A stretch of 6,437 nucleotides of DNA from a bacterium (GCA_016200955.1 JACQDU010000098.1:1-6437); one strand, 5' to 3'. Numbered from the stretch's first letter, positions 1 through 5,402 are shown. Numbers and translations: made by a program. Notes: generated by a model not told the origin, from the sequence alone.

Positions 1-573
1 AAGCCGCGCTACAACGTCGCGCCGACGGACGCTCACTGGATCGTGCGCGAGAGCGAGGGCGCGCGCCGCCTCTCGGGGGCCGCGTGGGGCCTCAGAAAGG
101 GCGGAGGCCCGCTCGCGATCAACGTCCGCTCGGAGAACGTCGGCCGCGGCGCGTTCAAGACCGCCTTCCGCGAGCGCCGGTGCCTCGTGCCCGCGGACGG
201 CTTCTTCGAGTGGACGGGGAAGCCGAAGGCGCGGAAGCCGATCTGGTTCCACCGCTCGAAGGGCGGTCTCCTCCTCCTCGCCGGTCTCTACGAGGAGGAG
301 AAGCCGGGGAAGCTCGGCTTCACGATCCTCACCGCGGCCGCGAACGAGCTCATAGCGCCCGTGCACGACCGCATGCCTCTCATGCTCTCGGAGGAGCGCG
401 CGCGGGCATGGCTCGAGGAGGCCTCTCTCGAGCTCCTGCGGCCCGCGGACGCCGGGCCTCTCGTGGCGACGGCGGTCTCTCCTCGCGTGAACTCGGTCAA
501 GAACGACGATCCCGGGTGTCTCGCTCCCGAGACGCAGGAGAAGGGGCGATCGGGACAGCTCCCGCTGTTCTGA
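1..573 (+). CDS. SRAP-family (YedK/HMCES-like) abasic-site DNA-protein crosslink protein, 5'-truncated by the window
   Basis: This is the C-terminal 190 residues of a SOS-response-associated peptidase (SRAP) domain protein. Family members covalently trap abasic sites in single-stranded DNA through the N-terminal Cys2, forming a thiazolidine link that shields the lesion. The frame is open from base 1, and all family blocks appear in order: RYNVAPT (residues 3-9 of the fragment), NVRSEN (41-46), RCLVPADGFFEW (60-71), HDRMPLML (122-129) and VSPRVNSVKNDDP near the C-terminus. The Asn, Glu and His equivalent to the E. coli YedK active site are present at about 41, 70 and 122. Cys2 and roughly 35 to 40 residues lie upstream of the window, so catalytic completeness cannot be judged. 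The GTG at 43 is internal, not the start, because RYNVAPT lies before it. It converges on the next gene with only 4 bp between the stop codons. Family assignment is very secure. Confidence 0.95.
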   Translation, partial: KPRYNVAPTDAHWIVRESEGARRLSGAAWGLRKGGGPLAINVRSENVGRGAFKTAFRERRCLVPADGFFEWTGKPKARKPIWFHRSKGGLLLLAGLYEEEKPGKLGFTILTAAANELIAPVHDRMPLMLSEERARAWLEEASLELLRPADAGPLVATAVSPRVNSVKNDDPGCLAPETQEKGRSGQLPLF

Positions 574-577
574 TCTC

Positions 578-1420
578 TCAGAACTGGATCCCCACCCAGA
601 TGCGCGGCCCGAGCACGCGCTGGTGATACTCGGACCTCGGGCTCGTGACCCCGATCTCGAGCCCGTAGAACTCGACGCCGAGGTGAGCGTACTCGAGCAG
701 CTCGAGCCTCACCCCGAGCAGCGCCTCGCGGTAGTGGATCGGCGCGTGGTTGAAGAAGGAGAAGTCGAGCCACTCGAGCGAGCCGTAGACGTAGATCTTG
801 TCGAGGATGAAGGCGTCGAAGCCCGCTCCGAGGCCGGGGATCAGGATGTCGTAGTTGTTCTCGTCCTTGAGGAAGATCCGCCGGTCGCGCAGCTCGGTGA
901 AGAAGTGCGCGTAGCGCGTCGTTCCCGTGATCTTGAGCGTCACCCAGTCGAGGATCGGGATATCGAGGGAGCCGTGGAGCGCGACCGTGCGGAACTGGTA
1001 GCTCACGCGCGCCGTGTCGCTCCTCGGGATCGTGATGTTCCTGTAAGCGAGCGTGGACTCGAACGGAGCTATGACCTCGCCCTTCTGGTGCGCCTCCCAG
1101 TACTCGACCCAGACCCGGCCCGCGCCCTGCCAGCCGACCTCCGCCTCGAAGGTCGGCGTGATGAACTCGGGCTGGAGGTCCACGTCGCGCTTGAAGTCGA
1201 AGCGGTTCGCGAACGCTCCGTGGTAAGCGGAGACCTTGAAGCTCCCGTCAGTGAACGGGAGGAGATACCCGAGCCGGACGCGCGTCCCGAGCGGCCCGAT
1301 CTCGCCCTCGGCAGGCGGCGCGTTCTGCGCGCGCGCCGTCCCGGGACTCAGGAGCAGGAGAAGGAGCACGGCGAGCGCGATCCCTTTCGAAAGAGGAGCG
1401 CTCCCTTCCTCGCCCCCCAC
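578..1420 (-). other. Alternative reading: stand-alone secreted beta-barrel protein starting at an internal GTG
   Basis: Within the fused ORF, a GTG at 1420 would start a 280-residue protein. A short charged N-terminus (GGEEGSAPLSKG) leads to a Leu-rich hydrophobic core and a plausible signal peptidase site after TARA. The remaining 250 or so residues look like an outer-membrane barrel of roughly eight to twelve strands. This is what a normal exported barrel precursor looks like, so it could be the real gene or a second translation start. Against it, I see no clear Shine-Dalgarno before the GTG, and no stop separates it from the membrane region upstream. The barrel nature is well supported, while the start is not. 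Confidence 0.45.
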
Positions 1421-2152
1421 GCCGACTGCGCCGGGAGGGTGTCGCTGGCCCGGCTTTCTCCGCGCGAGGGCGGCGATCACGGCGAAGGCCGCGGCGATCG
1501 CCGCGTGCACGAGGAGAGCTCGAGCGGGCGAGGCGTACTGGCAGCCGACCTCGCCCAGGCCCACGGGACGGAACCTCTCGTAGAGGATCCCGTCGCGGAA
1601 GGGGTCCGTCTCCGCGAAAGTCCCCGCGAGCGCGATCGCGGGACAGAGCGCGACGATCCAGTAGACCGCAGCTTCCTCGGCCGCGTGCGGGAGCGCCGCG
1701 ACGAGGTCTCCTCCGAGGTAAGGGAAGCCCAGGAGGACGGCCCCGAGGACGAGCCCCGCCGCGAGCGCCGCGCCCGAGCCCGCTCTCTTGCCGACGGCGA
1801 GCGAGAGAGAGAAGACGCCGACGCCGAAGAACAGCAAGAGGAGCTGCGCGAGGAGACCCGCTCCCGCGCCCGGCACTCCCCGGAGCGCTCCCGCGACGAG
1901 GAGCGAGAGCCCGGCGGCCGCGAAGGCGGCGAGCGCCGGCCCGCCCTCGCGCGCGAGCGCGCCACTCTCGCCTCGCTCCTCTCCTTCGAGCACGCGCGCC
2001 GCGACGAGAGGAGCCGCGAGAGCGACCACGAGCGCCTCGAGCTCGAGGAGGAGCGCGGCCGCGGGGCGCGCCGCCAGCGGAGCTCTCGTGACGGACGCTA
2101 AGACGGCCGCGAGCGCGAGCGCCGCCGCCGCCGCGAGGAGGCCGCGCCGCAT
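578..2152 (-). CDS. Fused ORF: polytopic membrane region plus C-terminal outer-membrane beta-barrel
   Basis: A 524-residue ORF with two unlike halves. Residues 1-230 are Ala/Leu-rich with about seven hydrophobic segments (near 2-21, 31-52, 72-90, 99-120, 125-145, 161-178, 211-230). They resemble an ABC-2-type permease subunit, but I see no diagnostic motif. A charged linker leads to a signal-peptide-like stretch at about 254-275 (Lys, a run of Leu, then TARA before Gln). Residues 277-524 have alternating hydrophobic and aromatic beta strands, many Tyr/Phe/Trp, and end in RIWVGIQF, a terminal Phe as in outer-membrane barrels. I chose the ATG at 2152 because GAGGAG lies just upstream and MRRG opens a membrane helix; a GTG at 2242 would add 30 residues. 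An inner-membrane protein continuous with a barrel is topologically odd, so this may be two adjacent genes lacking an intervening stop. Specific function is unknown. Confidence 0.6.
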   Translation of the reverse strand: MRRGLLAAAAALALAAVLASVTRAPLAARPAAALLLELEALVVALAAPLVAARVLEGEERGESGALAREGGPALAAFAAAGLSLLVAGALRGVPGAGAGLLAQLLLLFFGVGVFSLSLAVGKRAGSGAALAAGLVLGAVLLGFPYLGGDLVAALPHAAEEAAVYWIVALCPAIALAGTFAETDPFRDGILYERFRPVGLGEVGCQYASPARALLVHAAIAAAFAVIAALARRKPGQRHPPGAVGVGGEEGSAPLSKGIALAVLLLLLLSPGTARAQNAPPAEGEIGPLGTRVRLGYLLPFTDGSFKVSAYHGAFANRFDFKRDVDLQPEFITPTFEAEVGWQGAGRVWVEYWEAHQKGEVIAPFESTLAYRNITIPRSDTARVSYQFRTVALHGSLDIPILDWVTLKITGTTRYAHFFTELRDRRIFLKDENNYDILIPGLGAGFDAFILDKIYVYGSLEWLDFSFFNHAPIHYREALLGVRLELLEYAHLGVEFYGLEIGVTSPRSEYHQRVLGPRIWVGIQF

Positions 2153-2155
2153 CAA

Positions 2156-2161
2156 CTCCTC
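2156..2161 (-). promoter_or_regulatory. Shine-Dalgarno site for the fused membrane/barrel ORF
   Basis: The minus strand reads GAGGAG three bases before the ATG at 2152. The spacing is short, but an overlapping purine-rich stretch extends further upstream. This is the best ribosome-binding signal in the region and is why I prefer the ATG at 2152 over the GTG at 2242. Confidence 0.5.
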
Positions 2162-2281
2162 GCCTCGCCGCCCGCGCGCCGGGCTCGTTCGCTCATGCTC
2201 GCTTCCAGAAAGAAAATACGCGAGGCACACGGAAAGGATCACGGAAAAGGCGGTTTCTCGCCGTTTCTCGTCTCTCCCGCG

Positions 2282-3136
2282 TCACCGGCGCTTCACGGAG
2301 CTGCTTCCGCGCACGAGAGTCGGCTCGCACGGGCCCTCGCTCGAGCGGACGATCACGTCGGAAGACGCGGGGCGGGCCATGTCGAGGTCGCGCGCGAGGT
2401 CGCGGCGCGAGCGGCGGGCGATCTTTCCCGACTCCTCCTCGGCCGCCGACAGATCGGCCTCGATCGCCGCTCGCTCGGCCTCGAGGCGCTCCTCGCTCGC
2501 GTCCTCGGGGATCCGGCGCGGCGGCTTCGCGATCACGACGACCTTCGCTCCCGGGAGCGGGACGCGGAAACGGTCCCACGAGCGCAGCTGGATCCGCCGA
2601 TCCGCGTCCCAGGAAGCCGCGATCACGGCGCTCCCCGTCCTCGCCGCGAGGAAGGGCAAGCCGGGCTTCACCGAGAGGAACGGCCCGCGCGGCCCGTCGG
2701 GCGTGACCGCAAGGTCCGCTCCTCTCGCCGAGAGGACCAGCTCCCGGATCGCGCGAGCGCCGCCTCGCGTCGCCGATCCTCTCGCCGCGCGGAGCCTGAA
2801 GCACTCGATGACCCTCGTGATGAGCTCTCCGTCGAAGTGCTCCGAGATGAGCACGCTCACGCCGCGCCCCCTGTGCGACCAGACGAAGGGCAGCATGCGC
2901 CCGTGGCCGAACGCGAAGATGACGTTCCTCCCCTGCTCGTGTTCAGCGACGACGGCTCCGTAGCCCACGATCCTCACGCGCCAGGTGCGCGCGAGGAGGA
3001 AGAGCGCGAACGCGAGGAGCGGCACGGCTCTCAGCGCCAGCGCGCGCGAGACCGCCTTGAACGCGCGGCGCAGCGGGCCCTTCCGCCTTCGCGGTTTCGA
3101 GGCGACGGCGCAAGGATCGACCGCTGCGTCGTTCAC
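2282..3136 (-). CDS. DUF374-family lysophospholipid acyltransferase-like protein
   Basis: This is predicted to transfer an acyl chain to a lipid or lipid A-type acceptor at the inner membrane, by its relation to the LpxL/PlsC-like superfamily. The DUF374 blocks are clear (numbered from the upstream GTG at 3199): GHGRMLP (98-104), SEHFDGELI (119-127), ARGSATRGG (139-147), VTPDGPRGP (165-173) and SWDRFRVPLP (207-216). A hydrophobic segment at about 56-71 follows a basic Arg/Lys stretch, consistent with a membrane anchor. The C-terminal 70 residues are charged and helical-looking, with Glu/Arg runs. The start is uncertain: GTG at 3199 lies inside repeat copy A, and neither it nor GTG at 3136 has a good Shine-Dalgarno. 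I prefer 3136 because it excludes repeat-derived sequence. It lies 129 bp upstream of the membrane/barrel ORF on the same strand. The acceptor substrate cannot be deduced. Confidence 0.85.
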   Translation of the reverse strand: MNDAAVDPCAVASKPRRRKGPLRRAFKAVSRALALRAVPLLAFALFLLARTWRVRIVGYGAVVAEHEQGRNVIFAFGHGRMLPFVWSHRGRGVSVLISEHFDGELITRVIECFRLRAARGSATRGGARAIRELVLSARGADLAVTPDGPRGPFLSVKPGLPFLAARTGSAVIAASWDADRRIQLRSWDRFRVPLPGAKVVVIAKPPRRIPEDASEERLEAERAAIEADLSAAEEESGKIARRSRRDLARDLDMARPASSDVIVRSSEGPCEPTLVRGSSSVKRR

Positions 3137-3147
3137 TCGAAGGAACG

Positions 3148-3292
3148 CGTTCCCATCGATGGGAGGCCGCCCCCGAGAGCACGGAGGCTCCCTGTGCACA
3201 AGATCGGCGAGGCCGCTCGCACGCTCTCCAGCAACGATCGGGGTCTAGGGGGAATGCGGGGGGGCATCCCCCCGCAGATGGTGAGAATCATG
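3148..3292 (-). repeat. Repeat family copy A (about 145 bp, inverted relative to B and C)
   Basis: Read on the minus strand, this runs from CTCACCATCTGCGGGG through GTGCACAGGGAGCCTCC to CCCATCGATGGGAACG, matching copies B and C in order. Its strongest part is a hairpin at 3255-3276 with a perfect 9-bp arm (TGCGGGGGG / CCCCCCGCA on the plus strand) and the loop GCAT. A second stem, GCGAG/CTCGC, lies at 3207-3220. The outer end contains the 12-bp palindrome CCCATCGATGGG (3152-3163). It fills most of the space between the kinase stop (3327) and the acyltransferase start. No T-run follows the hairpin in the direction of kinase transcription, so it is not a standard intrinsic terminator. Confidence 0.85.
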
Positions 3293-3326
3293 AACCGCCG
3301 TTTTCTCCCATCGCGCGAAAGGCGTC

Positions 3327-4154
3327 TCATCCTTGAGGCGACGCCCCGAAACGAAGGTCCGTGTCCGACGGGATCTTGAGCTGCCCGTCGGTCGAGCGCG
3401 CGTCGAGCGTCGATTCGGAGCCGGCCGACCGGAGGAAGCCCAGCTTGAGCCGGATCTCGCGCAGGCGCTGGGCGACCTCCTGCGCGCTCTGCGGGCGGTT
3501 GTCCGGGTTCTTCTCCAGCATCCGCGCGACGAGAGCGGCGATGTCGGGCGGGATGTCGGGAGCGAAGGCCGAGAGCGGAGGCGGCGGCCGGTCGAGGATG
3601 TCGAGGAGGACCTTCGCCGACGTCGGCATGAAAGGAGGCCTCCCGCAGCAGAGGTGGTAGAGCGTCGCTCCGAGGCCGTAGATGTCGGTGCGATGGTCGA
3701 CCTGCCGCGCGTCGGTCGCTTGCTCGGGCGAGACGTAAGCGAGCGTCCCGAGCCCGTCGCCCGTCGTCGTGAGGGCCTGGATCTTCGACTCGTCCAGGTC
3801 CTTCGCGATTCCGAAGTCCGCGAGCTTCGCCTGGCCTTCGGCATCGATCAGGATGTTCCCGGGCTTCACGTCCCGGTGAACGATCCCGGCGCTCGCGGCG
3901 GCCGCGAGGGCGCGCGCGACGTCCTCGCCCACCCGGAGGGCCTCGGCGAGCGTCATGGGGCCCTTCTGGAGCCGGTCCTTCGCGGAGCTTCCCTGGATCA
4001 GCTCCATGATGATGTAAGCCCGGTCCTCGTGGACGCGGATGTCGAAGACCTCGACGACGTAAGGCGACTTCACCTTCGCCGCGAGCTTGCCTTCTCGGAG
4101 GAACCGCTCGCGCTCGAGGGAGCCGGGCTGGAACTGGGGCTTGAGCGCCTTCAC
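3327..4154 (-). CDS. Hanks-type serine/threonine protein kinase domain (N-lobe incomplete in this frame)
   Basis: A cytoplasmic-looking Ser/Thr kinase that would phosphorylate proteins on Ser/Thr using ATP. Numbered from GTG 4154, the presumed catalytic Lys is residue 2 and the helix-C Glu is near 21. The catalytic loop is HRDVKPGN (93-100), the metal-binding DFG is 113-115, and the activation segment ends GTLAYVSPEQ (136-145). GLGATLYHLCCGRPPF follows in the C-lobe. These residues predict activity if the N-lobe is supplied. The glycine loop QGASGRVY is encoded in the same frame at about 4214-4191, but no start codon was found to include it. The C-terminal tail of about 45 residues has no membrane helix or extra domain. 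The GTGA overlap with the FHA stop (4151-4154) could allow translational coupling, but the product would be a kinase without a P-loop. I read it as the downstream part of a broken fusion. Confidence 0.85.
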   Translation of the reverse strand: MKALKPQFQPGSLERERFLREGKLAAKVKSPYVVEVFDIRVHEDRAYIIMELIQGSSAKDRLQKGPMTLAEALRVGEDVARALAAAASAGIVHRDVKPGNILIDAEGQAKLADFGIAKDLDESKIQALTTTGDGLGTLAYVSPEQATDARQVDHRTDIYGLGATLYHLCCGRPPFMPTSAKVLLDILDRPPPPLSAFAPDIPPDIAALVARMLEKNPDNRPQSAQEVAQRLREIRLKLGFLRSAGSESTLDARSTDGQLKIPSDTDLRFGASPQG

Positions 4155-4486
4155 GGCGACGGTGCGGCCGAGGCGCTTGTGGCGGGCGACGTAGACTCGC
4201 CCCGACGCTCCCTGGCGAGAGTGAGGTAGCCCGCGACGTTGATCGGCGTCCGCACGAGCGGCGGGAGCGGCTTGTCGTCGAGGAGAGTCCCGTTCCGGCT
4301 CCCGAGGTCCTCGACCTCGAGGCCGAAGGGCGTGAGGATGATGTTCACGTGCTGCCGGGAGACGCGCGCGTCATCGACCCGGATCGTCGCCTCGCGCCCT
4401 CGCCCGAGGCAGACCGTCTCGCCCACCTTGAGGACGTGCGTGCGCGGGGGCATGCCGCGCATCTCCACTAGGATGAGCGCGCGCAC
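4151..4486 (-). CDS. FHA-domain protein (phosphothreonine reader), upstream part of the split kinase
   Basis: A 111-residue ORF with an FHA domain, the module that binds phosphothreonine peptides and often couples to Ser/Thr kinases. The hallmark residues are present: GRG (28-30), SRQH (43-46) and LGSRNGT (61-67, including the Asn-Gly-Thr turn), followed by beta strands ending near AGYLTLA (85-91). The next 20 residues (RERRGESTS and a Ser/Ala/Pro tail) look like out-of-frame translation of the kinase start. The GTG start at 4486 is supported by GAGAGG six bases upstream. The first 19 bases overlap the end of the TrmL-like ORF, whose stop is at 4468. By family knowledge the FHA domain could bind autophosphorylated kinase or its substrates. 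Domain identity is secure; whether it is ever a separate protein is doubtful. Confidence 0.85.
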   Translation of the reverse strand: MRALILVEMRGMPPRTHVLKVGETVCLGRGREATIRVDDARVSRQHVNIILTPFGLEVEDLGSRNGTLLDDKPLPPLVRTPINVAGYLTLARERRGESTSPATSASAAPSP

Positions 4487-5319
4487 CGCTGGCCTCTCTC
4501 GAGCTCACCCGAAAAGGCAGTTTTTTCACCATCTGCGGGGGGATGCCCTCCCGCATTCCCCCTGGACCCCGCGCGTCGCTGGCGTGCGTGCGAGCGGCCG
4601 CTCCGATCCTGTGCACTGGGAGCCTCCGCAGTCTCGGGGGGCGGCGTCGCATCGAGGGGACGGTTCGTGTTTTCACCATTTGCGGGGGGATGCCCCCCCG
4701 CATTCCCCCTGGACCCCGCGCGTCGCTGGCGCGCGTGCGAGCGGTCGCTCCGGTCCTGTGCACTGGGAGCCTCCGTGCCCTCCCGGGTCGGCCTCGCATC
4801 GATCGGAACGGCATCGTCCTGGTCCGCATCGGAGCCGGCATCGGGGGGCACGTCCCGGAGGCCCAGCCTCCTGAGCGCCTCGTAGGCGCCAATCGAGACC
4901 GCGTTCGCGAGGTTCAGGCTCCTCACGCGAGGAGAGGCGATCGGGATCCTCACGGAGCGCTCGCCAGCGGCCAGGACCTGCTCGCGCGGGAGGCCGGTCG
5001 CCTCGTTCCCGAAGACGAGAACGTCGCCCTCGCGGAAGGGCGCTTCCGTGACGCTCGTCTTCCCGTGAGCCGAGAAGATCCAGAGCGTGCTCCCCTCGAG
5101 CGAGCGCTCGAGCGAGGCGAGGTCGTCCCATCGGGCGAGGTCCACGTGCTTCCAGTAGTCGAGCCCGGCGCGCCGGCACGCTTTCTCCTCGATCGAGAAC
5201 CCGAGCGGCCCGACGAGGTGCAGCCTGAGCCCGAACGCGAGCGCGATCCTTCCTATGTTCCCCGTGTTCTGCGGGATCACGGGCTCCACGAGGGCGAGGT
5301 GAAGGCGAGCGCGCTCCAT
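4468..5319 (-). CDS. trmL: TrmL-like tRNA (cytidine/uridine-2'-O-)methyltransferase with a repeat-derived C-terminal tail
   Basis: A SPOUT-class (trefoil-knot) SAM-dependent methyltransferase. TrmL methylates the ribose at the wobble position 34 of certain leucine tRNAs. From ATG 5319 the protein is 283 residues. Residues 1-153 match the whole family core: IPQNTGNIGRIALAFG (15-30, motif 1), GLDYWKHVDL (52-61), LVFGNEATGLP (101-111, motif 2) and SLNLANAVSIGAYEALRRLG (134-153, motif 3). E. coli TrmL is about 157 residues, so the core is complete. Residues 154-283 are extra, Arg/Gly/Ser/Pro-rich and probably disordered, and consist largely of two translated repeat copies with a 49-residue period (EAPSAQDRS at 183 and 232; RGNAGGHPP at 204 and 253). 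The ORF ends 19 bases inside the FHA gene. An upstream start at 5385 lacks family residues. The core call is secure; exact tRNA specificity is by homology only. Confidence 0.9.
   Translation of the reverse strand: MERARLHLALVEPVIPQNTGNIGRIALAFGLRLHLVGPLGFSIEEKACRRAGLDYWKHVDLARWDDLASLERSLEGSTLWIFSAHGKTSVTEAPFREGDVLVFGNEATGLPREQVLAAGERSVRIPIASPRVRSLNLANAVSIGAYEALRRLGLRDVPPDAGSDADQDDAVPIDARPTREGTEAPSAQDRSDRSHARQRRAGSRGNAGGHPPANGENTNRPLDATPPPETAEAPSAQDRSGRSHARQRRAGSRGNAGGHPPADGEKTAFSGELERGQRCARSS
4493..4498 (-). promoter_or_regulatory. Shine-Dalgarno site for the FHA-kinase gene
   Basis: The minus strand reads GAGAGG, six bases before the GTG at 4486. It lies inside the tail-coding end of the TrmL-like ORF, just outside repeat copy B. 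It supports 4486 as the start of the FHA gene rather than the internal ATG at 4462. Confidence 0.5.
4521..4666 (+). repeat. Repeat family copy B
   Basis: It starts TTTTCACCATCTGCGGGG, continues with CCGCATTCCCCCTGGACC and GTGCACTGGGAGCCTCCG, and ends around CGCATCGAGG. The hairpin at 4534-4555 has 9-bp arms with one G-T wobble where copies A and C have G-C. The loop is ATGC on this strand. The second stem at 4592-4603 is the perfect palindrome GAGCGGCCGCTC. It lies 147 bp before the matching points in copy C and is antisense to, but translated as part of, the TrmL-like C-terminus. Its start is preceded by GAAAAGGCAG, similar to GAAAACGGCGG next to copy A. Confidence 0.88.
4668..4810 (+). repeat. 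Repeat family copy C
   Basis: This is a near-identical tandem neighbour of copy B, from TTTTCACCATTTGCGGGG to CGCATCGATCGGAACG. The hairpin at 4681-4702 is a perfect 9-bp stem with loop ATGC. The second stem at 4739-4750 is GAGCG-GT-CGCTC. CGCGCG arms flank TCGCTGG near 4717-4735, and copy B keeps this pairing with a G-T wobble. The copy is free of stop codons in all six frames. The copy-C end (CATCGATCGGAACG) resembles the copy-A end (CATCGATGGGAACG) more than the copy-B end. Confidence 0.88.
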
Positions 5320-5362
5320 GCGTGGAGGATACCGGAGCCGCGGACGCCGGGGTAGTCCATCG

Positions 5363-5402
5363 GGAGTTGGAAAAGTGCGGGGCAACTCCTATCTTAGTTG
5401 CC
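5363..5402 (+). promoter_or_regulatory. Candidate promoter with overlapping inverted repeats upstream of the second kinase
   Basis: A sigma70-like pair is visible: TTGGAA at 5367-5372 and TATCTT at 5390-5395, separated by 17 bp, each matching four of six consensus bases. GGAGTTG (5363-5369) is complementary to CAACTCC (5383-5389). GGCAACT (5381-5387) is complementary to AGTTGCC (5396-5402). The middle arm can therefore pair with either side, and the arms straddle both promoter boxes. This is AT-richer than its surroundings and lies in the 136-bp divergent spacer between the TrmL-like gene and the kinase. An operator role is inference. Confidence 0.4.

Larger units (their letters stand above)
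3327..4486 (-). pseudogene. FHA domain plus serine/threonine kinase, apparently one gene split by a frameshift
   Basis: The FHA frame (from GTG 4486) and the kinase frame (to the stop at 3327) abut at about 4212-4220. In the kinase frame, glycine-loop sequence QGASGRVY starts at 4214, followed by VARHKRLGRTVAVK, all upstream of the first start codon available to the kinase (GTG 4154). That GTG encodes the Val just before the presumed catalytic Lys, so independent translation would lack the ATP-binding loop. Inserting one base near 4215 would join GYLTLA to QGASGRVY, close to a normal kinase start, though about three residues still look missing before the loop. The FHA frame instead runs into a Ser/Ala/Pro tail with no domain character. 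Explanations are a genuine frameshift or small deletion, a base-call error, or programmed frameshifting. FHA-kinase proteins are known in kinase-rich bacteria. Confidence 0.7.

Noticed and set aside
623..2101. Long plus-strand ORF rich in Arg/Glu opposite the membrane/barrel gene
   Set aside because: Composition is the antisense shadow expected in high-GC DNA, and no domain is recognisable. The minus strand shows membrane helices, a signal-like segment and a barrel.
2245..2262. Possible intrinsic terminator after the acyltransferase gene (GGCG/CGCC stem followed by TTTT on the minus strand)
   Set aside because: The stem is only 4 bp and the T-run is short. Tandem GAGAAAC repeats nearby suggest simple sequence rather than a terminator, so it is too weak to annotate.
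3255..3276. Copy A hairpin as a rho-independent terminator for the kinase
   Set aside because: The stem is strong, but no T-run follows it in the direction of kinase transcription.
3148..4666. Composite transposon formed by inverted copies A and B
   Set aside because: The copies encode no transposase and no target-site duplication is evident, so I report the geometry only as an observation.
4521..4810. The tandem repeats as a CRISPR array
   Set aside because: Only two adjacent units of about 145 bp with no variable spacers between short repeats, and no cas genes in the window.
4543..5355. Plus-strand ORF across the repeats and opposite the TrmL-like gene
   Set aside because: Its repeated peptide simply reflects the DNA repeats in another frame, and the rest is the shadow of the TrmL-like core. 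No ribosome-binding site or family match.
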